Notes under the pieces: generated by a model
The model's database searches: none
Told to the model about the DNA's origin: nothing
What the model saw: only the letters and a program-made list of their open reading frames with translations
Shown here: positions 1 to 7,243 of the stretch, piece after piece
Layout: the number at the start of each line of letters is the position of its first letter
How positions within the stretch are numbered: position 1 is the stretch's first letter
Made by a program: the position numbers and the translations under genes
NCBI GenBank assembly: GCA_900551465.1
Contig: URWL01000049.1
Coordinates: forward strand, 1 to 9,583
Origin: an uncultured Blautia sp.
GTDB lineage: Bacteria > Bacillota > Clostridia > Lachnospirales > Lachnospiraceae
DNA length: 9,583 nucleotides
Direction: 5' to 3'

Positions 1-1299
1 ATGTATCAGTCTCTTCATACGACACTGATCGGTCCAAGCGGACAGCCTTTTGAGATTCAGATCCGTACTTATGAAATGCATAAGACTGCAGAATATGGTA
101 TTGCAGCCCACTGGAAATATAAGGAATCCTCAGACGGAAAAACTCCGGTTGGCAAAAGTGAGGAAGAAAAACTGAACTGGCTCCGTCAGATTCTGGAATG
201 GCAGAGAGACATGTCTGACAACAGAGAATTCATGAGCCTTTTGAAGAATGATCTGGATCTTTTTGCCGACAGTGTTTACTGTTTTACTCCGCTGGGAGAT
301 GTCAAAACACTTCCGGCAGGCTCTACGCCTATTGATTTTGCTTATTGTGTCCACAGTGCAGTGGGAAATCGTATGGTGGGAGCCCGGGTAAATGGGAAAC
401 TGGTTCCAATTGAGTATGAAATTCAGAACGGAGACCGTATTGAAATCATTACTTCTCAGAATTCTCAGGGTCCCAGCCGAGACTGGCTGAAGCTGGTAAA
501 AAGTACACAGGCAAAGAATAAGATCAATCAGTGGTTTAAAAAAGAACTGAAAGAAGATAATATCCTGAAGGGAAAAGACATGCTTGCTCAGTATGCAAAG
601 ACCAAGGGATATAAGATTGGCTCCTATACAAAAAGTCAGTATATGGAAGCAGTTATGCATAAGTACGGATTCCGTGACTGGGATTCTGTACTGGCAGCGA
701 TCGGGCATGGCGGTCTGAAAGAAGGCCAGGTATTCAATAAACTGATGGAAGCTTACGAAAAAGAGCATGCCAAAAAGATTACAGACCAGGATGTTCTTGA
801 TGCTGCTTCAGAGACACAGGAAAAACTCCATCTTGTAAAATCCAAGGGCGGCATTGTTGTGCGGGGCATCCACGATGTGGCAGTACGGTTCTCGAAATGC
901 TGCAGTCCCATTCCGGGAGATGAAATCGTAGGATTTGTCACAAGAGGAAGAGGAATTACAATCCATCGAACAGACTGTGTTAATGTGCTGAATATGTCAG
1001 AGGCGGATCGTACCAGACTGATTGAGGCGGAGTGGCAGGCTGAAACAAAAACCTCTGAAAAATACATGGCAGAGCTCAGAATCTTTGCAAACAACCGAAC
1101 AGGCCTGATCGTAGATCTTTCCAAGCTTTTTACAGAAAGAAAGATCGATATGAAAAATATGAACTGCCGTACCAACAAACAGGATAAGGCAACTCTTGCA
1201 GTCAGCTTTGAGATTGCAAGTAAAGAAGAGCTTGCATCTCTGATCGAAAAGATCCGTCAGGTGGAAAGTGTTCTGGACGTAGAGCGTACCACAGGCTGA
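1..1299 (+). CDS. relA: RelA/Rel (p)ppGpp synthetase/hydrolase, C-terminal part (5' end outside window)
   Basis: This is the last 432 residues of a RelA/SpoT-family enzyme, which makes and usually also degrades the alarmone (p)ppGpp on the ribosome in amino-acid starvation. The ATG at base 1 is almost certainly an internal Met: the sequence opens inside the synthetase domain (MYQSLHTT, then EIQIRT at residues 18-23 and AEYGIAAHW at 30-38). The HD hydrolase domain and most of the synthetase domain, about 330 residues by comparison with family members of 730-770, must lie to the left. Visible next are a TGS domain (about 90-151), a helical region (about 165-275), the zinc-finger-like segment with Cys300-Cys301 and Cys326 plus the conserved PGDEIVGFVTRGRG, and a C-terminal ACT domain (about 355-430). 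Whether the hydrolase half is active cannot be seen. The next gene starts 39 bases downstream, so co-transcription is likely. Confidence 0.96.
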   Translation: MYQSLHTTLIGPSGQPFEIQIRTYEMHKTAEYGIAAHWKYKESSDGKTPVGKSEEEKLNWLRQILEWQRDMSDNREFMSLLKNDLDLFADSVYCFTPLGDVKTLPAGSTPIDFAYCVHSAVGNRMVGARVNGKLVPIEYEIQNGDRIEIITSQNSQGPSRDWLKLVKSTQAKNKINQWFKKELKEDNILKGKDMLAQYAKTKGYKIGSYTKSQYMEAVMHKYGFRDWDSVLAAIGHGGLKEGQVFNKLMEAYEKEHAKKITDQDVLDAASETQEKLHLVKSKGGIVVRGIHDVAVRFSKCCSPIPGDEIVGFVTRGRGITIHRTDCVNVLNMSEADRTRLIEAEWQAETKTSEKYMAELRIFANNRTGLIVDLSKLFTERKIDMKNMNCRTNKQDKATLAVSFEIASKEELASLIEKIRQVESVLDVERTTG

Positions 1300-1338
1300 T
1301 ACAGCAGGGAAAATATTTTTTAGAAAGAGAGAAACGAT

Positions 1339-1968
1339 ATGAAAAAAGCAGATCTTCAGAAATGTATTCTTGGTTCGGTATCTACTAATTGCTATTTACT
1401 TAAAAATAAAGAAACAGGAGAACTTCTGATCATTGATCCTGCTGATCATGCAGAAATCATCTCCTCAAAAATAAAGGAAATGCAGGCAGAACCAAAGGCA
1501 ATTCTTTTGACTCATGGGCATTATGACCATATTCTGGCAGTGGAGGAACTGAGAAAGGAATTTGAGATTCCGGTTTATGCCTGTGAAAAAGAAGCGGGGA
1601 CACTTCTGGATCCTTCGGCAAATCTTTCCGGATATGGAACCAGAGTCTGTTCTTTGAAGGCAGACAAACTTCTTACGGATCTTCAGGTTTTTGAAGCGGC
1701 AGGTTTTTCTGTGCAGATGCTCCATACCCCGGGACATACGGAGGGAAGCTGCTGCTATTATCTGGAAGAGGAAGGAATCCTTTTCAGCGGAGATACGCTG
1801 TTTTATGGTTCTGTAGGGAGAACAGATTTTCCGGGCGGAAGCACAGCTCAGATCGTTCAGAGCCTTCACAGACTGACAGATAACCTTCCTGAGGATACAG
1901 AAGTTTTTCCGGGACATGATATGTCCACGACCATTGGTTATGAAAAGAGGTATAATCCATTTGTATAA
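1339..1968 (+). CDS. Metallo-beta-lactamase-fold hydrolase, glyoxalase II-like (YqgX/YcbL type)
   Basis: A 209-residue cytoplasmic protein of the metallo-beta-lactamase superfamily. The full metal site is visible: THGHYDH at residues 58-64 (His59, His61, Asp63, His64), His133 in TPGHTEGS, Asp152 in SGDTLF, and His193 in FPGH. The stretch FYGSVGRTDFPGG (155-167) is typical of the small glyoxalase-II-like hydrolases such as Bacillus YqgX and Escherichia YcbL, which act on S-lactoylglutathione-like or related thioesters. The true substrate is unknown, and many such organisms lack glutathione. Its length fits that small subfamily and lacks the extra C-terminal domain of classical GloB. The ATG has a purine-rich leader (GAAAGAGAG, about 1324-1332) as ribosome site. 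The stop codon overlaps the proposed start of the following hemZ gene by 8 bases, which suggests translational coupling. Confidence 0.9.
   Translation: MKKADLQKCILGSVSTNCYLLKNKETGELLIIDPADHAEIISSKIKEMQAEPKAILLTHGHYDHILAVEELRKEFEIPVYACEKEAGTLLDPSANLSGYGTRVCSLKADKLLTDLQVFEAAGFSVQMLHTPGHTEGSCCYYLEEEGILFSGDTLFYGSVGRTDFPGGSTAQIVQSLHRLTDNLPEDTEVFPGHDMSTTIGYEKRYNPFV
1943..1950 (+). promoter_or_regulatory. Ribosome binding site deciding the hemZ start
   Basis: AAAAGAGG lies inside the end of the upstream hydrolase gene, 10 bases before a TTG at 1961. Neither of the in-frame ATGs at 1916 and 1940 has a good Shine-Dalgarno sequence at a suitable distance. This favours TTG as the start and couples hemZ translation to that of the upstream gene. 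Confidence 0.55.
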
Positions 1969-3487
1969 AATCAGCATTCTGTTTGAAAACAGAGACTTTG
2001 AACACGATATCTATGAATTGATCCGGGCTTTTTATCCGGATGCGGAAATCCTTGTTTCCTACGAAAAAGAAGAGGAAGTACAGGCAGATCTTGCATTTCG
2101 AGTGGAAGCACAGGGACAGAGCTTCCTGATCCATTACCGTAGTGAGGAAAATAAAGGTGTAACATGTGGAGAGATGATAAAGGGGCAGCCTTCGGATGCC
2201 CTTCTTTCCTGTAAAGAAGATTCTTATGATAAAGAAAAAGCTCATGAACTCCGAAAAGAGCAGAAGGATATTGTTAAGCTGGTGCTTTACCGGCTTTTGG
2301 TAAAGCTTACAGGAAGAACCCTTCCCTGGGGAAATCTTACGGGAATTCGTCCGGCAAAGCTTGCTATGGCCATGCTCGAATCCGGAATGAAAAATTCCGA
2401 GGCCGCACAGGAAATGAGAGATCGCTACATGGTCAGTCCGGAAAAAACAGCACTTGCCATTGCTATTGCAAACAGAGAAAGAGAGCTGCTGAAGGATATT
2501 GACTACGAAAACGGCTACAGTCTATATGTAGGAATCCCGTTTTGTCCAAGTATCTGTCTTTACTGTTCCTTCAGCTCATACCCTTTGAAGCAGTGGAAAA
2601 ATAAGGTGGATCTATATCTGGATGCTCTGTGCAGAGAAATTGAGGAAGTGTCCCGGATCATGGAAGAAAAAGGAAGAAAGCTGGATACCGTTTATATTGG
2701 AGGCGGTACACCTACTACTTTGGAGCCGGATCAGCTGAAACGGCTTCTGGATTCTCTGATGGAACACTTTGACTGCAGAAATCTGGCAGAATTTACCATA
2801 GAGGCCGGACGTCCGGACAGTATTACAAAAGAAAAACTTCAGATGATCCGGAAATATCCGGTTACCAGAATTTCTGTAAATCCCCAGACCATGAATCAGG
2901 AAACCCTGGATATCATTGGAAGACGCCATACCGTAGAAGAGACAAAAAAAGCTTTTGCTCTTGCCAGAGAATGCGGCTTTGACAATATTAATATGGATCT
3001 GATCGTGGGGCTTCCCGGTGAGGATAAAGAAAAGGTAGCGCATACTTTGGATGAAGTAAGAGCACTGGCGCCGGACAGTCTGACTGTACATTCTCTGGCC
3101 GTGAAGCGTGCGGCCAGGCTGAACATGTTTAAGGATCAGTATCAGGAAATGACTTTTGAAAATAATCAGGAAATCATGGATATGACCATGAAAACTGCTT
3201 ATGAAATGGGAATGAGTCCTTACTATCTGTATAGACAGAAAAATATGAAGGGTAATTTTGAAAATGTAGGCTATGCAGAGGTTGACAAAGCAGGGATTTA
3301 CAATATACTGATTATGGAAGAGAAACAGCCGATCATTGCACTTGGAGCAGGTGGATCCTCAAAATTGGTCTTTGATCATGGGAAAAGGATCGAACGTGTT
3401 GAAAATGTAAAGGATGTATCCAATTATATTGCCCGTATTGATGAGATGATCGAAAGAAAACGGGCAGGAATCCGTAAATGGTTATAG
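1961..3487 (+). CDS. hemZ: HemZ-family radical SAM protein (coproporphyrinogen III dehydrogenase-like)
   Basis: A 508-residue protein (from the TTG start) of the HemN/HemZ branch of radical SAM enzymes. Members annotated HemZ are thought to catalyse oxygen-independent oxidative decarboxylation of coproporphyrinogen III. Visible are an N-terminal domain of about 185 residues with TGIRPAKL at 127-134, the 4Fe-4S cluster motif CPSICLYC (Cys195, Cys199, Cys202), the SAM-binding GGGTPT (247-252), the EAGRPD and ISVNPQT strands (281-286, 304-310), GLPGE (350-354), and the C-terminal YLYRQKNM and ENVGY elements (422-429, 434-438) usual in HemZ. HemN's fourth cysteine after the cluster motif is absent; Ser-Phe follows instead. 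Upstream ATGs at 1916 and 1940 would add 15 or 7 residues but lack a ribosome site. No other haem gene is in the window, so a haem role is family-based only. Confidence 0.9.
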   Translation: MYKISILFENRDFEHDIYELIRAFYPDAEILVSYEKEEEVQADLAFRVEAQGQSFLIHYRSEENKGVTCGEMIKGQPSDALLSCKEDSYDKEKAHELRKEQKDIVKLVLYRLLVKLTGRTLPWGNLTGIRPAKLAMAMLESGMKNSEAAQEMRDRYMVSPEKTALAIAIANRERELLKDIDYENGYSLYVGIPFCPSICLYCSFSSYPLKQWKNKVDLYLDALCREIEEVSRIMEEKGRKLDTVYIGGGTPTTLEPDQLKRLLDSLMEHFDCRNLAEFTIEAGRPDSITKEKLQMIRKYPVTRISVNPQTMNQETLDIIGRRHTVEETKKAFALARECGFDNINMDLIVGLPGEDKEKVAHTLDEVRALAPDSLTVHSLAVKRAARLNMFKDQYQEMTFENNQEIMDMTMKTAYEMGMSPYYLYRQKNMKGNFENVGYAEVDKAGIYNILIMEEKQPIIALGAGGSSKLVFDHGKRIERVENVKDVSNYIARIDEMIERKRAGIRKWL

Positions 3488-3488
3488 T

Positions 3489-3494
3489 GGGAGG
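3489..3494 (+). promoter_or_regulatory. Ribosome binding site deciding the HD-GYP gene start
   Basis: GGGAGG directly follows the hemZ stop and sits 8 bases before a TTG at 3503. The GTG at 3494 overlaps this site and so cannot be served by it. The TTG at 3503 is therefore the better start. Confidence 0.65.
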
Positions 3495-3502
3495 TGTACA
3501 GA

Positions 3503-4066
3503 TTGGGTGCGGCAGAAACAGAAACGCTGAAAACATCTGACAGAATACTGGACTTTGATCTGTCGGCCGAGCTGGATCACGGCATCGTGGTCAGTAATCT
3601 TGCGTATGAGGTGGCCTCGGAAATGGGGCTGGAAGAATCTGTCTGCTATGAACTGGCAATTGCCGGTATGCTGCATGATATTGGAAAGCTGAGACTGACA
3701 GAATATATCAACGGACGGGAAAAGGATCCTCTTTTGATAGAAGAACTGAAATATGTCCGTATGCACTCTACGCTGGGATATGAGGAACTGAAAGGACAGG
3801 GGTATTCAGAATTTGTTCTGGAGAGCATCTTGTACCATCATGAAAATTATGATGGAACCGGCTATCCGGAAAACCTGGCCGGAGAGGAAATTCCCATTGG
3901 CGGAAGGATCTTAAGAGTATGTGATGTTTTTGCGGCACTGAGTTCAGACAGACCTTATCGGACTGCATTTGACGTGGCTACAGTGGTGGAACTTATGATT
4001 GATGAGATCAAGAACTTTGATATGGAAGTTTTTCTTGCATTTCAAAGAGTGATACATAAAAAATAA
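3503..4066 (+). CDS. Stand-alone HD-GYP domain phosphohydrolase (possible cyclic dinucleotide phosphodiesterase)
   Basis: A 187-residue cytoplasmic protein that is essentially one HD-GYP domain. Visible metal-site and signature residues are His26 in the first helix, HDIGK (58-62), His88 in RMHSTLGYEEL, HHENYDGTGYP (112-122) and the RILRVCDVFAALSSDRPYR segment (135-153) with Asp141. Characterised HD-GYP proteins hydrolyse cyclic di-GMP, and some cleave 3'3'-cGAMP. Activity here is inferred from motif retention. There is no sensor, receiver or membrane segment, so input would have to come from a partner or from substrate level. The start is taken as TTG because the GGGAGG site is 8 bases upstream; a GTG at 3494 would add three residues. 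The gene lies 15 bases after hemZ and 13 before hisS, hence within the relA-aspS operon. A dNTPase or other HD-type nucleotidase role cannot be excluded. Confidence 0.87.
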   Translation: MGAAETETLKTSDRILDFDLSAELDHGIVVSNLAYEVASEMGLEESVCYELAIAGMLHDIGKLRLTEYINGREKDPLLIEELKYVRMHSTLGYEELKGQGYSEFVLESILYHHENYDGTGYPENLAGEEIPIGGRILRVCDVFAALSSDRPYRTAFDVATVVELMIDEIKNFDMEVFLAFQRVIHKK

Positions 4067-4079
4067 ACAGGAGGCAGGC

Positions 4080-5336
4080 ATGGCATTAAAGAAAAAACCG
4101 GTAACCGGTATGAAAGACATTTTACCAAAAGAAATGGAAATCCGTAATCATGTGATGAACATGATCCGTGAGACCTACGGAAAATTCGGATTTTCTTCTA
4201 TCGAAACTCCCTGTGTGGAGCATATTGAAAATCTCAGTAGCAAGCAGGGCGGAGAAAACGAGAAATTGATCTTTAAAATCCTCAAACGAGGAGAGAAACT
4301 GAAACTGGAAAGTGCAAAGGAGGAAGCGGATCTGGTGGATTCCGGTCTTCGTTATGATCTGACAGTTCCTCTTTCCAGATATTATTCAAACAATGCAAAT
4401 GAGCTTCCGGCTCCTTTTAAGGCATTGCAGATGGGAAATGTATGGAGGGCGGACCGTCCTCAGAGAGGTCGCTTCCGTCAGTTTATGCAGTGTGATATTG
4501 ATATTCTGGGAGAGCCAACTTATCTCGCAGAGATCGAACTGGTACTGGCAACTACCACTCTCCTGGGCAAACTGGATTTCCATAACTTTACTATTCGTAT
4601 CAATGACAGAAAGATACTGAAGGCAATGGCCCAGTACAGCGGTTTCCCTGCAGAAAGCTTTGATACGGTATTTATCATTCTGGATAAGATGGATAAGATC
4701 GGTCTGGAAGGTGTGGCAGCAGAACTGGAAAAAGAAGGCTTTGCCAAGGAAAGTATTGACACTTATCTTGGCATGTTCCGTGAGATCACATCAGATATTG
4801 AAGGTGTTCGTTACTGTAAAGAAAAACTGAAGGAGGTTCTTGATCCGAAGGTGGCAGAGGATCTGGAAACTATTATTTCTTCTGTGGACGCGGTAAAGAG
4901 TGCAGACTTTAAAATTTCTTTTGACCCGACACTGGTTCGAGGAATGTCTTATTACACAGGACCGATTTTTGAGATTGCGATGGATGAGTTTGGCGGTAGC
5001 GTAGGCGGCGGCGGACGCTATGATGAGATGATCGGTAAATTTACAGGTCAGAATACTTCTGCCTGCGGATTTTCCATTGGCTTTGAGCGTATTGTTATGC
5101 TGCTTCTGGAAAGAGGATATGAAGTTCCGGGAAGCAATGCGAAAAAAGCATATCTGATCGAAAAAAATATGCCTGCAGACAAACTTCTTACTATTCTGAA
5201 ACAGGCGGAAGAAGAAAGAAGAAACGGAGTTCAGGTAAATCTTTCTATTATGAAGAAAAATAAGAAATTCCAGAAAGAACAGATGATGGGCGAGGGATAC
5301 ACCGAGTTTGTTGAGTTTTTTCGGGATAAACTATAA
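4080..5336 (+). CDS. hisS: Histidyl-tRNA synthetase
   Basis: A 418-residue class II synthetase that charges tRNA-His with histidine in the cytoplasm. Class II motif 1 lies near residues 30-50, motif 2 is WRADRPQRGRFRQFMQCD (122-139), the histidine-binding loop is LVRGMSYYTGPIFE (285-298), the glycine-rich strand is GGGGRYDEM (309-317), and motif 3 is GFSIGFERI (330-338). The YYTGPIFE and RADRP...FMQCDIDILG forms differ from the classical Escherichia-type HisRS and resemble the alternative form found in some bacteria and in eukaryotes. The C-terminal anticodon-binding domain is only about 65 residues (355-418), some 30 shorter than usual. The ORF stops cleanly just before the aspS ribosome site, so this is not an obvious frameshift. 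AGGAGG at 4069-4074 supports the ATG. HisZ, a paralogue lacking charging activity, is less likely because the catalytic motifs are intact. Confidence 0.94.
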   Translation: MALKKKPVTGMKDILPKEMEIRNHVMNMIRETYGKFGFSSIETPCVEHIENLSSKQGGENEKLIFKILKRGEKLKLESAKEEADLVDSGLRYDLTVPLSRYYSNNANELPAPFKALQMGNVWRADRPQRGRFRQFMQCDIDILGEPTYLAEIELVLATTTLLGKLDFHNFTIRINDRKILKAMAQYSGFPAESFDTVFIILDKMDKIGLEGVAAELEKEGFAKESIDTYLGMFREITSDIEGVRYCKEKLKEVLDPKVAEDLETIISSVDAVKSADFKISFDPTLVRGMSYYTGPIFEIAMDEFGGSVGGGGRYDEMIGKFTGQNTSACGFSIGFERIVMLLLERGYEVPGSNAKKAYLIEKNMPADKLLTILKQAEEERRNGVQVNLSIMKKNKKFQKEQMMGEGYTEFVEFFRDKL

Positions 5337-5351
5337 AAAGGAGTAAATATC

Positions 5352-7148
5352 ATGGCAGAAAGCATGAAGGGACTGCACAGAACCTGCCGCTGTGCGGAAG
5401 TGACAAATGAGATGACAGGAAATAAGGTAACGCTGATGGGATGGGTTCAGAAAGCCAGAAACAAAGGCGGTATCGTGTTTGTAGATTTAAGAGACCGTTC
5501 CGGAATCATGCAGGTGATTTTTGAAAACGGAAGCATTGATGAGGAAGGGTTTGAGAAAGCCGGAAAGCTGAGAAGCGAATTTGTTATTGCGGTTACCGGT
5601 ATCGTGGAAAAAAGAGGCGGTGCAGTAAACGAAAATCTTGCTACCGGCGAGATTGAGCTTCGTGCAAATGAACTTCGTGTTCTGGCTGAATCAGAGGTTC
5701 CTCCGTTCCCCATTGAAGAAAACAGCAAGACAAAAGACGAGATTCGTCTGAAATATCGTTATCTGGATTTAAGAAGACCGGACCTTCAGAGAAATCTGAT
5801 GCTGAAAAGCAAGGTTGCCATGCTTACAAGAAAATTCTTTGCAGAGGAAGGTTTTCTTGAGGTTGAGACTCCGATTCTTGGAAAGACAACACCGGAAGGT
5901 GCAAGAGATTATCTGGTTCCATCCAGAGTACATCCGGGAAGCTTCTATGGACTTCCACAGTCTCCTCAGCTTTATAAACAGCTTCTTATGTGTTCAGGCT
6001 ATGATCGTTATATCCAGATCGCGCGCTGCTTCCGTGATGAGGATCTTCGCGCAGACCGCCAGCCGGAATTTACACAGATCGACATGGAACTGTCCTTTGT
6101 GGATGTAGATGACGTTATTGATGTAAATGAAAGATATCTTGCCTATGTATTTAAAGAAGTGCTGGGCTTGGACGTACAGCTTCCGATCCAGCGTATCACA
6201 TGGCAGGAGGCTATGGACCGCTTTGGCTCTGACAAGCCGGATATGCGTTTTGGAATGGAGCTCCATGATGTCAGCGAGGTTGTAAAGGACTGCGAATTTG
6301 TAGTGTTTAAGGGAGCTCTTGAAGCAGGTGGAACTGTCCGTGGCATCAATGCAGAGGGACAGGGTTCTATGCCGAGAAAGAAAATCGATAAGCTGGTGGA
6401 ATTTGCAAAAGGCTATGGAGCAAAAGGACTTGCATATATTGCCATTGCAGAAGACGGATCAAGAAAATCTTCTTTTGCGAAATTTATGAAAGATGAGGAA
6501 ATGGATGCCCTTGTACAGGCTATGGAAGGTAAGCCGGGAGACCTGCTTCTTTTTGCGGCTGATAAGAACAAGGTGGTTTATGATGTTCTGGGAGCTCTCC
6601 GCGTAGAGCTTGCCAAACAGATGGAGCTTCTGGACAAAAATGAATACCGTTTTGTATGGGTAACAGAATTCCCGCTTCTTGAGTGGAATGAAGAAGAAAA
6701 CCGCTTTACAGCAATGCATCATCCATTTACTATGCCTATGGAAGAGGATCTTCCTCTTCTGGATACAGATCCGGGCAAGGTTCGTGCAAAAGCCTATGAC
6801 ATTGTTTTGAATGGAAATGAAATTGGTGGAGGAAGCGTCAGAATCCATCAGAACGACATTCAGGAAAAAATGTTCCAGATGCTTGGATTTACTGAGGAAT
6901 CTGCTTACGAGCAATTCGGATTCCTTCTGAACGCATTTAAATATGGAGTACCGCCTCATGCAGGACTGGCATATGGACTTGACCGTCTGGTGATGCTTAT
7001 GGCAAAGGTTGACAGTATCCGTGATGTGATTGCTTTCCCGAAAGTAAAGGATGCCTCCTGTCTGATGACACAGTCTCCAAGCCAGGCAAGCAGTGTGCAG
7101 CTGGAGGAACTTGGACTGGAACTTACAGAAGAAGAAACAGAAGAATAA
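5352..7148 (+). CDS. aspS: Aspartyl-tRNA synthetase, bacterial type
   Basis: A 598-residue class IIb enzyme that attaches aspartate to tRNA-Asp. The order is the bacterial one: N-terminal OB-fold anticodon-binding domain (about 1-110), class II motif 1 (about 162-186, ending TPEGARDY), SPQLYKQ (204-210), motif 2 FRDEDLRADRQPEFTQ (227-242), the bacterial GAD insertion domain (about 295-425), GGGSVRIH (492-499), and motif 3 GLAYGLDRLVMLM (538-550). Length matches the family. AAGGAG at 5338-5343, 8 bases before the ATG, supports the start, and the gene lies 15 bases after hisS, so it is the last gene of the operon before the hairpin. The OB-fold loop reads QKARNKGG (33-40), with Lys38 where family members usually have Leu or His, a position known to influence tRNA-Asp versus tRNA-Asn discrimination. 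Confidence 0.97.
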   Translation: MAESMKGLHRTCRCAEVTNEMTGNKVTLMGWVQKARNKGGIVFVDLRDRSGIMQVIFENGSIDEEGFEKAGKLRSEFVIAVTGIVEKRGGAVNENLATGEIELRANELRVLAESEVPPFPIEENSKTKDEIRLKYRYLDLRRPDLQRNLMLKSKVAMLTRKFFAEEGFLEVETPILGKTTPEGARDYLVPSRVHPGSFYGLPQSPQLYKQLLMCSGYDRYIQIARCFRDEDLRADRQPEFTQIDMELSFVDVDDVIDVNERYLAYVFKEVLGLDVQLPIQRITWQEAMDRFGSDKPDMRFGMELHDVSEVVKDCEFVVFKGALEAGGTVRGINAEGQGSMPRKKIDKLVEFAKGYGAKGLAYIAIAEDGSRKSSFAKFMKDEEMDALVQAMEGKPGDLLLFAADKNKVVYDVLGALRVELAKQMELLDKNEYRFVWVTEFPLLEWNEEENRFTAMHHPFTMPMEEDLPLLDTDPGKVRAKAYDIVLNGNEIGGGSVRIHQNDIQEKMFQMLGFTEESAYEQFGFLLNAFKYGVPPHAGLAYGLDRLVMLMAKVDSIRDVIAFPKVKDASCLMTQSPSQASSVQLEELGLELTEEETEE

Positions 7149-7170
7149 AATTACAATAAAAGAACCAAAG

Positions 7171-7219
7171 AAAATCCCCTTTTCTCCGGAATATCAGTTC
7201 CGAAGGAAAGGGGATTTTT
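7171..7219. terminator. Strong intrinsic terminator, probably bidirectional
   Basis: AAAATCCCCTTTTCT (7171-7185) pairs with the bases at 7204-7218, allowing one G-T pair. After one C/A mismatch, CGGAA (7187-7191) pairs with TTCCG (7198-7202), leaving a loop of about six bases. The run of T at 7215-7219 suits termination of aspS, whose stop is 22 bases upstream. On the minus strand the hairpin is followed by TTTTCTTT, and the lipoprotein gene stop is 25 bases away, so it likely ends both convergent transcripts. Confidence 0.88.
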
Positions 7220-7243
7220 ATGAAGAAAGTCATACTTAAAGTA

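Noticed and set aside
130..768. Minus-strand open frame of 212 codons within relA
   Set aside because: It is antisense to the conserved TGS and synthetase regions of RelA, and its product shows no recognisable domain.
4067..4079. Possible T-box leader before hisS or aspS
   Set aside because: The gaps before hisS (13 bases) and aspS (15 bases) hold only ribosome sites, with no room for a leader RNA. Any T-box would have to lie upstream of the window.
5142..5336. Frameshift truncation of hisS
   Set aside because: The space after the stop is filled by the aspS ribosome site and start, with no leftover coding sequence in another frame, so the short C-terminus appears native.
6459..6959. Minus-strand open frame of 166 codons within aspS
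   Set aside because: It is antisense to highly conserved AspRS sequence and reflects codon bias rather than a gene.
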